From the NCBI GenBank assembly GCA_023701205.1, contig JAMPXJ010000002.1, positions 62,001-126,000 of the forward strand: a stretch of DNA of 64,000 nt, in the 5' to 3' direction. The DNA comes from Oligoflexia bacterium (lineage in GTDB: Bacteria > Bdellovibrionota > UBA1018). Shown piece by piece: positions 26,772 through 34,614 of the stretch; the stretch's first letter is position 1, and every line of letters begins with the position of its first letter. The position numbers and the translations under genes are program-made. Under the pieces are notes generated by a model. The model had not been told where the DNA came from. It made no database searches and was given only the letters and a program-made list of their open reading frames with translations.

Positions 26772-27473
26772 ATGAATCAGCCCACTTTTCCGATTCTTGC
26801 CTCACTTGCCCTTTCCTGCGCACTCGCCATGCCAGGGACGGGATCGGCGGCGAGCGACGAGCCGGCCGCTCAGTCGAAGCCTGCGCCCGCGGCGAGTAGG
26901 CCGCGCGCCGAAATCAAGGTGAGCCTTTTCAGCCAGCCCTGCCTGCTGCAGGGGCCGCTCGACGAAAGCTCGCTCGCCTCGATTCACGCCATCAGCCCTG
27001 AACAAACCTACGCGGTGCTTTCGATGGAAGATGTGCGCAAGGATTCCGTCCAGCAGCTGAAAGGCAATCTGGAGAAACTCCGCAAGGCGCAGCCGCTGCC
27101 GCAGGCGCTCGAGCGTTATCGTGACCGGCTAGCGCGCCGGCTCGAGGCGCAGATCGCTTTTCTCGAAGGGCTCCAGGCCGCGCAGGCGCAAAAGAGCTCG
27201 GCGCCTCTCATCGCCGTGGTGAAAAAACACCTGCAAGGCAAGGTCACGAAACCCTTCGAGAGCGCCGCCACGAAGCTCGATCGACCGGGCGGGGCCGCCG
27301 ATCCGGCGGTCGCGGAGCGGCTTTACGAAATCTACGGAGATCTGATCGAGGCCGATCCCGAAGAGGAGTTCCATCGCGGCATCCAGAAGCTCAACGTGCA
27401 GTACGTCTGCGCCTTCGACGAGCAGGAGCGCGACGGGGAACCGGCGGCGCCGGAGCCCCCCGCGAAGCGGTGA
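26772..27473 (+). CDS. secreted helical protein of unknown function
   Basis: I chose ATG 26772, because it begins a good signal peptide (FPILASLALSCALAMPGTGSA, cleavage near 25); an upstream in-frame start at 26691 would bury it. The mature protein (about 208 residues) has a short N-terminal Ala/Pro linker, then a helical domain with KGNLEKLRKAQPLPQALERYRD and a C-terminal region with two Cys in all (QPCLLQ, YVCAFD) that could form a disulfide. No family recognised. The next gene starts 6 bp after its stop, so the two are probably one operon. Confidence 0.65.
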   Translation: MNQPTFPILASLALSCALAMPGTGSAASDEPAAQSKPAPAASRPRAEIKVSLFSQPCLLQGPLDESSLASIHAISPEQTYAVLSMEDVRKDSVQQLKGNLEKLRKAQPLPQALERYRDRLARRLEAQIAFLEGLQAAQAQKSSAPLIAVVKKHLQGKVTKPFESAATKLDRPGGAADPAVAERLYEIYGDLIEADPEEEFHRGIQKLNVQYVCAFDEQERDGEPAAPEPPAKR

Positions 27474-27479
27474 GCCCGG

Positions 27480-28682
27480 ATGACGCTCGACTACGCGCGC
27501 TGGTCTGAAGCGCTCTCGGGCGAAAGGCTTCCCGTCGCCGCGCTCGATCTCGACGCCTTTGACCGCAATGCCCGCAAAATGGCGGAGCTCGCGCGCGCGC
27601 ACGGCAAGGCGCTGCGCCTGGCGACGAAGTCCGTGCGGGTGCCGGCGCTTTTGCGGCGGGTGCTCGAGCTCGGCGCGCCCTTTCAAGGGCTGATGTGCTA
27701 TTCGGCCGAGGAGGCGCAGCTTCTCTCCCGCGAGGGTTTTGACGATCTTCTCGTCGCGTATCCGACCCTGCAGCGTTCGGATCTCGCGGCGTTGCGCGAG
27801 CTTCACGCCGGCGGCCGCAAGGTCGCGCTCGTCGTCGACTCGCAGGAGGGACTCGCGCGCCTCGCGGCGGCCGTGAGGGGGACGGCATCGCCTTTTCCGG
27901 TGGTGCTCGAGCTGGATGCCTCCTTGAGGCTTCTCGGCGGCCGGGCGCACCTGGGCGTGCGACGCAGCCCGGTGCGGACGCGAGAGGATCTGACGCGGCT
28001 CCTGGACGCGGTCGCGAGCCACCCCGAGCTGAGCGTGCGTGGGGTCATGGCTTACGAGGCGCAGGTCGCGGGCCTGGGCGATCGCAACCCTTTCAAACGC
28101 GCCCTGAATCCCCTCGCCTTCCTGGTGCGCCGATTTTCGGTGATGGCGATCGCCAGGCGCCGGCTTCAGGTGGCGGAGCTCTTCGCGGAACGCGGGCATG
28201 AGCTTGCGCTCTTCAACGGCGGCGGCACCGGCTCGCTCAACCTGAGCGCGCGCGAGCCCTGGCTGACGGAAGTCTCCGCCGGAAGCGGGCTCTATTGCCC
28301 GCATCTTTTCGATTACTATTCGAATATCCGATTCGAGCCCGCGCTCTTTTTCGCGCTCCAGGTGGTGCGCGCCTCCGACCCGGGCTTCGTCACCTGCCAG
28401 GGCGGCGGCTACATCGCTTCGGGCGAAGCGGGGCCGGATCGGCTGCCGCGGCCCTGGCTCCCGCAGGGACTCCAGCTCATCGGTGCCGAAGGCTGCGGCG
28501 AGGTGCAGACGCCGCTGCGCCTGCCCGCGGGCGTCAGGCTCGCGCCCGGCGAGCTCGTGCTGTTTCGTCATGCCAAGGCCGGCGAGCTGCTGGAGCGCTT
28601 CAACGAGGTCGTGCTCGTTTCGGAAGGGAAAATCGTCGGGCGGGCTCCCACTTACCGCGGCTTGGGGTTGGCGTTTTTCTGA
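27480..28682 (+). CDS. PLP-dependent amino-acid deaminase/aldolase (DSD1 / D-threonine aldolase-like)
   Basis: A 400-residue fold-type III PLP enzyme. The N-terminal alanine-racemase-like barrel begins at residue 18 (VAALDLDAFDRNARKM), and the PLP Lys is in LRLATKSVRVP (near 50). LMCYSAEEAQLL and GVMAYEAQVAGL are typical barrel strands. The C-terminal beta domain has CPHLFD and FRHAKAGELLERF, where a His and Asp/Glu bind a divalent metal in D-threonine aldolase and D-serine dehydratase. It would act on D-amino acids or beta-hydroxy amino acids; the exact substrate cannot be read. It sits 6 bp after a secreted-protein gene and is convergent with the metalloprotease at 28702. Confidence 0.8.
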   Translation: MTLDYARWSEALSGERLPVAALDLDAFDRNARKMAELARAHGKALRLATKSVRVPALLRRVLELGAPFQGLMCYSAEEAQLLSREGFDDLLVAYPTLQRSDLAALRELHAGGRKVALVVDSQEGLARLAAAVRGTASPFPVVLELDASLRLLGGRAHLGVRRSPVRTREDLTRLLDAVASHPELSVRGVMAYEAQVAGLGDRNPFKRALNPLAFLVRRFSVMAIARRRLQVAELFAERGHELALFNGGGTGSLNLSAREPWLTEVSAGSGLYCPHLFDYYSNIRFEPALFFALQVVRASDPGFVTCQGGGYIASGEAGPDRLPRPWLPQGLQLIGAEGCGEVQTPLRLPAGVRLAPGELVLFRHAKAGELLERFNEVVLVSEGKIVGRAPTYRGLGLAFF

Positions 28683-28701
28683 GCAGGAAGTTTAAATTGC
28701 C

Positions 28702-31305
28702 TCAGCCGCCAGCTTCCATCTGAGCGACCGCGGAGCTTTGCAGCGAGCCGCGGGACTTTTCGAGATGGCGGCGCGCTTCCTCCTGGCGAGAGGCGAAGCG
28801 CCGGCCAAGCTCGCTGGAGCCCCATTGCGCCAGTGCGGTGGCTTCGATCCGTTTCCAGGTCGCGGAGCGGGTCAGACAATCCTTGCGCTGCTTACGCTGG
28901 GTGCTCGTGTTTTTCGGGCTCTGGGCGCGACAGCTTGACGCCTCCTCGACTGCGCTCGCGAGGACCTCGGCTTCGAGCCCGGACAGGGCCGACTCCCAGG
29001 CTTTACGAGCGACCTCAGGCGACTTGAGGGCGCGCTGGCAGGCCTTGGCGGCCCAGTCCTCGCGAAGGTCCTCGAGCGCCAGGAAGCGCGTAGGCACCGG
29101 ATTCGCCGAAAGTGCGGAATCGAGCAGCGTCCGAGCCCGTTGCAGGCAGGCGGGATCGCCAAGCCAGGTGAGATCGCTCGCGAGCGCCGCCGCCATTGGG
29201 CCGATCGTGGCGCTTTCACGAAGTGCCCGATCCTGATCTTCCTGCGCAGCCTCGCGCGCCAGGGCTTCCGAGAGGCGTCTCAGGTATCGCGGGGCCAGCT
29301 GCGCCAGCGAGAAAGCCTGCGCATCGGGATCGGTGACGCTGATCCCCAGGCGGCCCGCGAAGCGATCGCGCACGCGCGCGAGGTCTTCGTTCACCGCGCC
29401 GTTGATGCAGTTGAGGATGGCTGCCGAGACAAAGCGACTGCCCCCCGAGAACGGGGAGAGCGCCGGCGAAGCTCCGGCATCCGACGTCGCGAGCCGGCAC
29501 GCTTGCCAGCGCTTGTCCGCAGCCGCGTCGAGCTTGGGCTCGATTCCCGCGAAGATCTGCTCGTAGAGCCGAACCAGCTCGCCCTGCGCGCGGACGTAAT
29601 CGTACTCCTTGAGAAACCGCTGTTTTTCGGCGGGGAGCTCCTCTCCGATCTCCAAGGCCAGCTCGACCACGGTCTCGTCGAAGAGCTTCTCGCGCACGGA
29701 GCTGAAGCAGGTTTGCGGGGACTCGCTCCCGAAGCATCGCAGCGCCTGCTCGCGGGGATCGGTCTCGCTCGCGCTCAGGCGCTCCCGGAGCTTGGCAACC
29801 GCCCGGATGCGCTCGGCGACGCTTCCTTGGCGGGAGACGATCTGCGTGAGCTCCGGCAGGAGGGCCTGTGCCACGTCGTTTCGCAATCCATCGGCGCGGA
29901 GGTTCAGGATCTCGCAGGCCTCGGCTTCCGTCTCGCGAAGGCGGGAGAGCGCCAGGTCGATTTTCTCGGCCAATCCCCGCTGAAGGCAGGAGAGGAAGGG
30001 TGCCTCGACCGGAATGTCCAGCTTGAGCGCGACGGCCTGACCGCGACTCGGGCTCGCGCCGGCGTCCGTCGGGCTGACGATACAGCGGTCGACCAGGTCG
30101 GGAAGCCCGGCTTTGGTTTCGCCGGCCGCAGCCTGGATATACGCCGCATTGAGGCCCGATTCATCGAAGGTCCTGCCGCCGAAGAGGCGCGCGGCGATGA
30201 AAGCCGATTTGCGCGGCGATTTGCTGAGCGCGGTAGCCGCCTCATAGCGAAAATACGCAACGGTTTCCGCCCAGTCCTCGCCGGGATCGGTGCCCGCGTA
30301 ATCCTGGACAAAGCCGTCCTTGGGCCCTTCCGCGTCCGGGGTCGAATCGATCTTCCAGCGGCGGAAGGCCTTCCCCGTGGCGGGATCGGCTCCCTCCTCG
30401 ATCGTCCAGCCGCTGAGCTTCTTCCAAGCCTCGGTATCGCTCAGCATGGGTCCGGAGAGGAGCCCGGCAAAGTCATAGGAGTGCGAGATCTCGTGCGAGA
30501 CGCTCAGATGGAGAGGCGAATTTTTGAACGGGTCGCTCACTTCGCTCAAGGTCAGGCATTTATCCATCAGCACGATCCAGCCCCTGCCTCCCCTCAGATG
30601 GGCTTTGCCGCAAGCACGCGGCGAATCCGGCAAGTAGGCGCGTTTCGGGAGCCGGTGAAAGCTTTGAAGCGTCTGGATATTCCGGAACGGCGGAGAGAGC
30701 GTTCGCGAGAGGAGCCAGAAGCCGGAGAGCTCCTTGTCGGAAAAGTGATAGTCCCGGTACGACATGCCTGAAATCGGCTTGAGCTGGGGAATGTTCACGG
30801 TCGTCGAGATCGCGTAGCCCATTCTCAGGTACCAAAGATAGGCCTTGAGCCCTTCGACCCCCGAAGTGCTCCCGTACAGACGATTCAGAATGCAGGGGAC
30901 GTCCGCGCAGTCCCGGTAATCCACGTCTGCCTGCTGAACCCACTCCCCGTGCTTGCTCAGGAAGGCCGCTTGCGCCCGCGGGAGCTTGGAAAGATCGAGA
31001 TGCCGCCAAAAGCCGCGGATCGGCTCGCCCGCCTGCTCCTCCTCCAGGCGACGCGCCTCTTCCCGGAGGGCGGTGAGGTTGTCCTGATCGCGCAGGCAGA
31101 TGCCCCCGCCGCCCGCGGCGGGTAGCCGACCGTTGATCGACGCGCGGGCTGGCGCGGTTTTCGGCAGGACCTGGCTTTCCCATCGCGCGAGAATTCCGTT
31201 CTGCTTTCTCGCGCTGCCGATCCGCCCGGTGATCAACAAAAGGCCTAAGACCGCGAAGGCCGCGATTCCGGCGAGATAAAGCGGGTTCAATCGCTTACTG
31301 GCCAT
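28702..31305 (-). CDS. membrane-anchored HExxH protein, putative metalloprotease
   Basis: I start this gene at ATG 31303-31305: it begins a real membrane anchor (LYLAGIAAFAVLGLLLITG, 9-27), while the upstream open frame is only the shadow of the lipoprotein gene. The protein is 867 residues. A zincin core lies near 271-275, SHEISHSYDF, followed about 70 residues later by GEDWAETVAYF, whose Glu (near 347) fits as the third zinc ligand. The C-terminal ~500 residues form long helices with paired Cys (RCFGSESPQTCF, SCRAQS). I infer a periplasmic metalloprotease with a helical accessory region. Its start overlaps the stop of the upstream lipoprotein gene by 11 bp. Confidence 0.65.
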   Translation of the reverse strand: MASKRLNPLYLAGIAAFAVLGLLLITGRIGSARKQNGILARWESQVLPKTAPARASINGRLPAAGGGGICLRDQDNLTALREEARRLEEEQAGEPIRGFWRHLDLSKLPRAQAAFLSKHGEWVQQADVDYRDCADVPCILNRLYGSTSGVEGLKAYLWYLRMGYAISTTVNIPQLKPISGMSYRDYHFSDKELSGFWLLSRTLSPPFRNIQTLQSFHRLPKRAYLPDSPRACGKAHLRGGRGWIVLMDKCLTLSEVSDPFKNSPLHLSVSHEISHSYDFAGLLSGPMLSDTEAWKKLSGWTIEEGADPATGKAFRRWKIDSTPDAEGPKDGFVQDYAGTDPGEDWAETVAYFRYEAATALSKSPRKSAFIAARLFGGRTFDESGLNAAYIQAAAGETKAGLPDLVDRCIVSPTDAGASPSRGQAVALKLDIPVEAPFLSCLQRGLAEKIDLALSRLRETEAEACEILNLRADGLRNDVAQALLPELTQIVSRQGSVAERIRAVAKLRERLSASETDPREQALRCFGSESPQTCFSSVREKLFDETVVELALEIGEELPAEKQRFLKEYDYVRAQGELVRLYEQIFAGIEPKLDAAADKRWQACRLATSDAGASPALSPFSGGSRFVSAAILNCINGAVNEDLARVRDRFAGRLGISVTDPDAQAFSLAQLAPRYLRRLSEALAREAAQEDQDRALRESATIGPMAAALASDLTWLGDPACLQRARTLLDSALSANPVPTRFLALEDLREDWAAKACQRALKSPEVARKAWESALSGLEAEVLASAVEEASSCRAQSPKNTSTQRKQRKDCLTRSATWKRIEATALAQWGSSELGRRFASRQEEARRHLEKSRGSLQSSAVAQMEAGG

Positions 31306-31738
31306 AGCGAAGCACCCGGAGAACGCGGTCCCGCCTGGGATCGTAGACGACCGCGGTTTGAGAGGAGGAATCGCGGAGGAGGAATTCCGCGTTCCCATGC
31401 GCGTCGCGCGTGCCCGCGATCTCCTCGTAACGCGGGTTTTGCCCCTTCCAGCGATGACGCCAGTACTGCAAGGTCGCCTCACCGGGTTCAGGGTCGCGCC
31501 AGTGGGCGACGATCTTTCCCTGTTCCGCTTGAAAAGTTTCATTGCCCGGATAACTGAGAGTCTCGGCGCCGGGCCGCGATTCCAGCGGAGCCGCGCGCAA
31601 CGGAGGACCTCTCTGATCCGTGAGCTCAGTGATCGACGTTTTTCCTGGAACGACCTGCCTCGTCGATACAAGCCGAGCCTCGCGTTGGCATCCCGAAGAG
31701 AAAGCTAATACCAGGGCGGCAAGCAGGAGGATCTTCAT
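31295..31738 (-). CDS. small lipoprotein, BamE/SmpA-like
   Basis: A 147-residue protein with a lipoprotein signal MKILLLAALVLAFSSGC (lipobox SSGC, Cys17). After it, RQVVPGKTSITELTDQRGPP resembles the 'G-x-T-x-x-x-V-x-x-x-x-G-x-P' signature that opens BamE/SmpA-type domains. The rest is a small beta-rich region ending VVYDPRRDRVLRVLRYG. Located upstream of and overlapping the HExxH gene. It could help place or regulate that protease at the envelope; this is inference from the coupling. Confidence 0.65.
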   Translation of the reverse strand: MKILLLAALVLAFSSGCQREARLVSTRQVVPGKTSITELTDQRGPPLRAAPLESRPGAETLSYPGNETFQAEQGKIVAHWRDPEPGEATLQYWRHRWKGQNPRYEEIAGTRDAHGNAEFLLRDSSSQTAVVYDPRRDRVLRVLRYGQ

Positions 31739-31814
31739 CAGCCTCTTTTCGGTTCTTCCGCGGGCGCAGTTGAATGAAAAGATACGGCTCGGCGCATCGC
31801 GTCACGGCAGAGTC

Positions 31815-32981
31815 TCAACCGGCTGACGCTCCGAAGATCTCACGCAGCCCCTCAACCCAGGGAAGAATTTCGATATCGCCGATTGTCCTGCGATGCGCCC
31901 CCGTGCAGAGCACCCACTTGCGGCACTTCTTGCCGAAAAATTCCGCGAAGCTCGCCAGGCCCGTCAGGTCGCTCTTACCGATATTCGAGCTGGCTTTTGC
32001 CTCAATGGCGAAGGTCTCTCCCGACAGCTCCACGATGAAATCCACTTCGGCTCCGTGCTCGGTCCGATAAGTCGAAATCCTGATTTCCCGGTCCCGAGCC
32101 ATCGCCGAATGATGGAGCTGATTGAATATGAGGTTTTCGAAAATGCGGCCGATCCGATCCTGCGACACGGTGAAGTTGTCCAACGCGCCGTTAATGACAC
32201 CCGTATCGAAAAAGAAATAACGGGGGTGCTGGATCAGCCGCCTCCGCTCGCTTTTTGCGAACGGCAGGACTCGGCTCACGATCAAGGTGTCTTCGAGCAC
32301 TTCAAAGAACCGAATCGCCGATTGCCGGTTGACCTGGGCTTCGGATGCGAACTTGCTCAGATCCAGGAAGTCGCCCGAAGCAGCCGCCGCGACCATGAAA
32401 AACCGCGAGAAGCCTTCCAGGTTCCGGGTCAGAGCCTCGGCCTGGACCTCTTCCTTGAGGTAAGTGGCCGCATAACTCCGCAAAGTGCGGCGGTTCTCGG
32501 CGGGATCCGACTCAAGATAAATCCCCGGAAGCAAACCGAAGCTCAACGCCTTTTTCAGATCGACTTCGTAGCCGAGCTCCTCCGCCACGAGGGTTCCCAG
32601 ATTGAAGGCATGAATGCGCCCCGGAAGCAGGTTCGCCTGTCCGCGACGGAGTTTTCTCGCGCTCGATCCGGTCAGGAGAAACCGGTACTTGCCCTTATGC
32701 GTATCGATCAAGAACTGGATGGTATTGAGAATGCTCGGGATCCGCTGAACCTCATCGACGAGGATCGTGGCCGCTTTCTTGGGCAGCATTTCCTCAAGAA
32801 GGGATGCATTGGACAAAAAGGACAGGTAGGTGGCTTCGTGAGCCAGGTTGATCTTAATATCCGGCGCGAGTTGATCCATCAGGGTCGACTTGCCGGTTTG
32901 CCGAGGCCCCAGGAGCAGGATGCTTTTTTTGGAGGCCTTCAGGGCAGGTAAGATCGTTCTCGCGATTAACATCGCGATCAT
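31815..32981 (-). CDS. solitary AAA_14/DUF4143 ATPase with intact nuclease-like motif, copy 3
   Basis: A 388-residue protein. Walker A is GPRQTGKST (25-33), Walker B ATILVDEVQ, sensor FLLTGSSARKL, then LLPGRIHAF. The DUF4143 middle is YLKEEVQAEALTRNLEGF, followed by a winged-helix-like segment. The C-terminus has GAEVDFIVE and FAIEAKAS, a complete D...ExK set of the PD-(D/E)xK nuclease fold, unlike copies 1 and 2. Two ATGs are possible: 32981, which lies inside a perfect palindrome, and 32972 just after it. The family has no established role; ATP-dependent DNA processing is suggested by the domains. Confidence 0.87.
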   Translation of the reverse strand: MIAMLIARTILPALKASKKSILLLGPRQTGKSTLMDQLAPDIKINLAHEATYLSFLSNASLLEEMLPKKAATILVDEVQRIPSILNTIQFLIDTHKGKYRFLLTGSSARKLRRGQANLLPGRIHAFNLGTLVAEELGYEVDLKKALSFGLLPGIYLESDPAENRRTLRSYAATYLKEEVQAEALTRNLEGFSRFFMVAAAASGDFLDLSKFASEAQVNRQSAIRFFEVLEDTLIVSRVLPFAKSERRRLIQHPRYFFFDTGVINGALDNFTVSQDRIGRIFENLIFNQLHHSAMARDREIRISTYRTEHGAEVDFIVELSGETFAIEAKASSNIGKSDLTGLASFAEFFGKKCRKWVLCTGAHRRTIGDIEILPWVEGLREIFGASAG

Positions 32982-33003
32982 TTTACCGCGTAAAATGATC
33001 GCG
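32973..33003. promoter_or_regulatory. perfect 14-bp-arm palindrome at the start of DUF4143 copy 3
   Basis: Arms 32973-32986 and 32990-33003 are exact reverse complements around a 3-bp centre. Their inner ends read TTTTAC and GTAAAA, the same core as copy 1 in opposite polarity. It overlaps the first possible start codon of the ATPase, so a protein bound here would block transcription or initiation. Confidence 0.6.
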
Positions 33004-33046
33004 AGTCAACATCAGCTTCCGGCTCCATTCGGGCGACCGGGAAATT

Positions 33047-34246
33047 TTACTTTTCTGTGCTTCCGACCCGCGGGCACGACCACCTGTCACTTGCCAGATC
33101 CCTTGCAATCTGGCTGTCCGGGTCCACCTCGATCCAGTCGCTCGGAACCTCGTCCTTGCTGCCCAGGCAACGAGTCCCGCCCCTTTTGACACAGGAGGCG
33201 GGCTTGGCAGCCCCGTCTTGCAGAAAGACCTCAAACCGCCCCACGTCCCGTGACTTGAATTTCTCCACCGCCGAAGACTTCAGGACGAGGCCCTGCTCAT
33301 CCGAAAGCTCGAAACCCTTGAGGAGGTAAGACAAGGACCTGGCCGGTACCAGATTGTAAGCAACGCTCCTTCCGAAAAGCACGTGCACGGGTTGATCGAC
33401 CGGGCAGTATTCCGAGTGCCGCCTGGTGTAATAGATCGGTCCCTCCCTCACGTCCGCGGTCACCTCTCTATCAGTGCCCTTCCAGGTGACGCCAAGTTCC
33501 ATCTTGCCAGTGATGCGCCCGTCCTCGCTTTGAATCGGCAGCTCGACCGATTCCGGAAAGGCCGACACTCCCGTATGAATCAAATCCGCCGACCCGTTGA
33601 ATTCCGTCCTGAAGCTCGTGGCTTCCATGGCGCGATTCAGGAAGCAAGGCAGGTAATCGCGGGGAGCGTTTTCGCGGCAGTAGCGCTTCGGGTCGGTCGG
33701 GACGTTGCTCGGATGACTGAAATACGGTCCATGAGAAAGATAGCTCAGGCCTTTCAGCTCGAAGGCTGAAAGAAAGAGATGCCCCTCGAGCTTCAGGGTC
33801 CCTCCAGTGGAATCACTGCGAACCAGGAATTTCCGCGGCTTCATCAAAGCCGAGACAGCCATCCGGGTATTTCCGGCCGGAACTTCGAACTTGGCCCTTT
33901 TCAGCTCCTCGAGCTTGAGGGAGATGAAATCCGCTTCGAGCGAAGTCGGCTGATGCCCTCGCTTGAGGAAGTGAAAATCCGCCTTCGTGTCGCACCAATC
34001 GTATCCACCGCACCAGCTCGCGAGGCCGGTAGGAGCGTCTGCCTGTACCGGCAGAGGCCGCTGCAGCGCCACCTCGATGCCACAGTCCGAGCCGCACCCG
34101 TAATAATCCGGAATGCGCTGCAAGCCGCGCTCGACCTCATCGAAGTTGACCGGCGGTTTCGACGGGGGCAACTTGGGCGCCCTCGCAAATGCGCTATGGG
34201 ACGCCAGGACCATGAAAGCAACGGAAAGAACGACACTCGTGGCCAT
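33047..34246 (-). CDS. secreted protein of unknown function (399 aa)
   Basis: I use ATG 34246: AGGAGAAC lies just before it and it begins a signal peptide (SVVLSVAFMVLASHSAFA, cleavage near 20). The mature ~380 residues are mostly beta-strand with several Cys (YYGCGSDCG, SWCGGYDWC, RYCREN, LPCF, EYCP, ASCVKRGGTRCLG), suggesting five or more disulfides and an extracytoplasmic location. No catalytic motif and no family that I recognise. The 34297-34551 small gene lies 50 bp upstream in the same direction. Confidence 0.7.
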   Translation of the reverse strand: MATSVVLSVAFMVLASHSAFARAPKLPPSKPPVNFDEVERGLQRIPDYYGCGSDCGIEVALQRPLPVQADAPTGLASWCGGYDWCDTKADFHFLKRGHQPTSLEADFISLKLEELKRAKFEVPAGNTRMAVSALMKPRKFLVRSDSTGGTLKLEGHLFLSAFELKGLSYLSHGPYFSHPSNVPTDPKRYCRENAPRDYLPCFLNRAMEATSFRTEFNGSADLIHTGVSAFPESVELPIQSEDGRITGKMELGVTWKGTDREVTADVREGPIYYTRRHSEYCPVDQPVHVLFGRSVAYNLVPARSLSYLLKGFELSDEQGLVLKSSAVEKFKSRDVGRFEVFLQDGAAKPASCVKRGGTRCLGSKDEVPSDWIEVDPDSQIARDLASDRWSCPRVGSTEK

Positions 34247-34296
34247 TTCTGTTCTCCTCTCGGGTAATCTGAAAAGGCGTACCCCGCAAAGGAGCG

Positions 34297-34551
34297 CTAA
34301 AGCAAGCTCGGGCGGGTGAAAATTCCATCCAGAAACTCGTCGCTCACACCGCGCGATGCTCTGCGGCACTCAATCAGAGACTTCTCCGCGTTCGCACGAT
34401 AGCGCACTAAGTCACGACAAAGCGCGACTGCCACTTTGTCACCGATCCCGGAGATCAGGATCAAAGAGTCACCAAAATTCCGCAAGAGAACGGAAATCTG
34501 AAATCGTATTTCGCCGTAATTTCTGCGAGTAATCGTTTTCGCCTTCGGCAT
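34297..34551 (-). CDS. small hypothetical protein
   Basis: An 84-residue helical, basic protein starting ATG 34551 (ITRRNYGEIRFQISVLLRNF, then DKVAVALCRDLVRYRAN). Base composition is lower in GC than the neighbours and there is no clear ribosome site. It lies between the secreted-protein gene and a divergent sigma54-type promoter. It may be a real small acquired gene or chance; the frame is intact. Confidence 0.4.
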   Translation of the reverse strand: MPKAKTITRRNYGEIRFQISVLLRNFGDSLILISGIGDKVAVALCRDLVRYRANAEKSLIECRRASRGVSDEFLDGIFTRPSLL

Positions 34552-34568
34552 TCACGTGCCGCGGTCCG

Positions 34569-34584
34569 TGGCACCGGAGTTGCT
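34569..34584 (+). promoter_or_regulatory. sigma54 (-24/-12) promoter of the repeat-protein gene
   Basis: TGGCAC (34569-34574), five bases, then TTGCT (34580-34584): an exact match to the RpoN consensus TGGCAC-N5-TTGCW with the invariant GG and GC ten bases apart. The expected transcript start near 34597 leaves a short leader with AAGGGGA just before ATG 34615. An activator (enhancer-binding protein) would be required; none is adjacent. Confidence 0.75.
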
Positions 34585-34614
34585 GTGCAGTCGGAACTTC
34601 AAGGGGATTCAAAA

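Noticed and set aside
28702..31671. 989-codon version of the membrane HExxH gene
   Set aside because: The first 122 codons are antiparallel-free shadow sequence of the lipoprotein gene in another frame. The real anchor begins at 31305.
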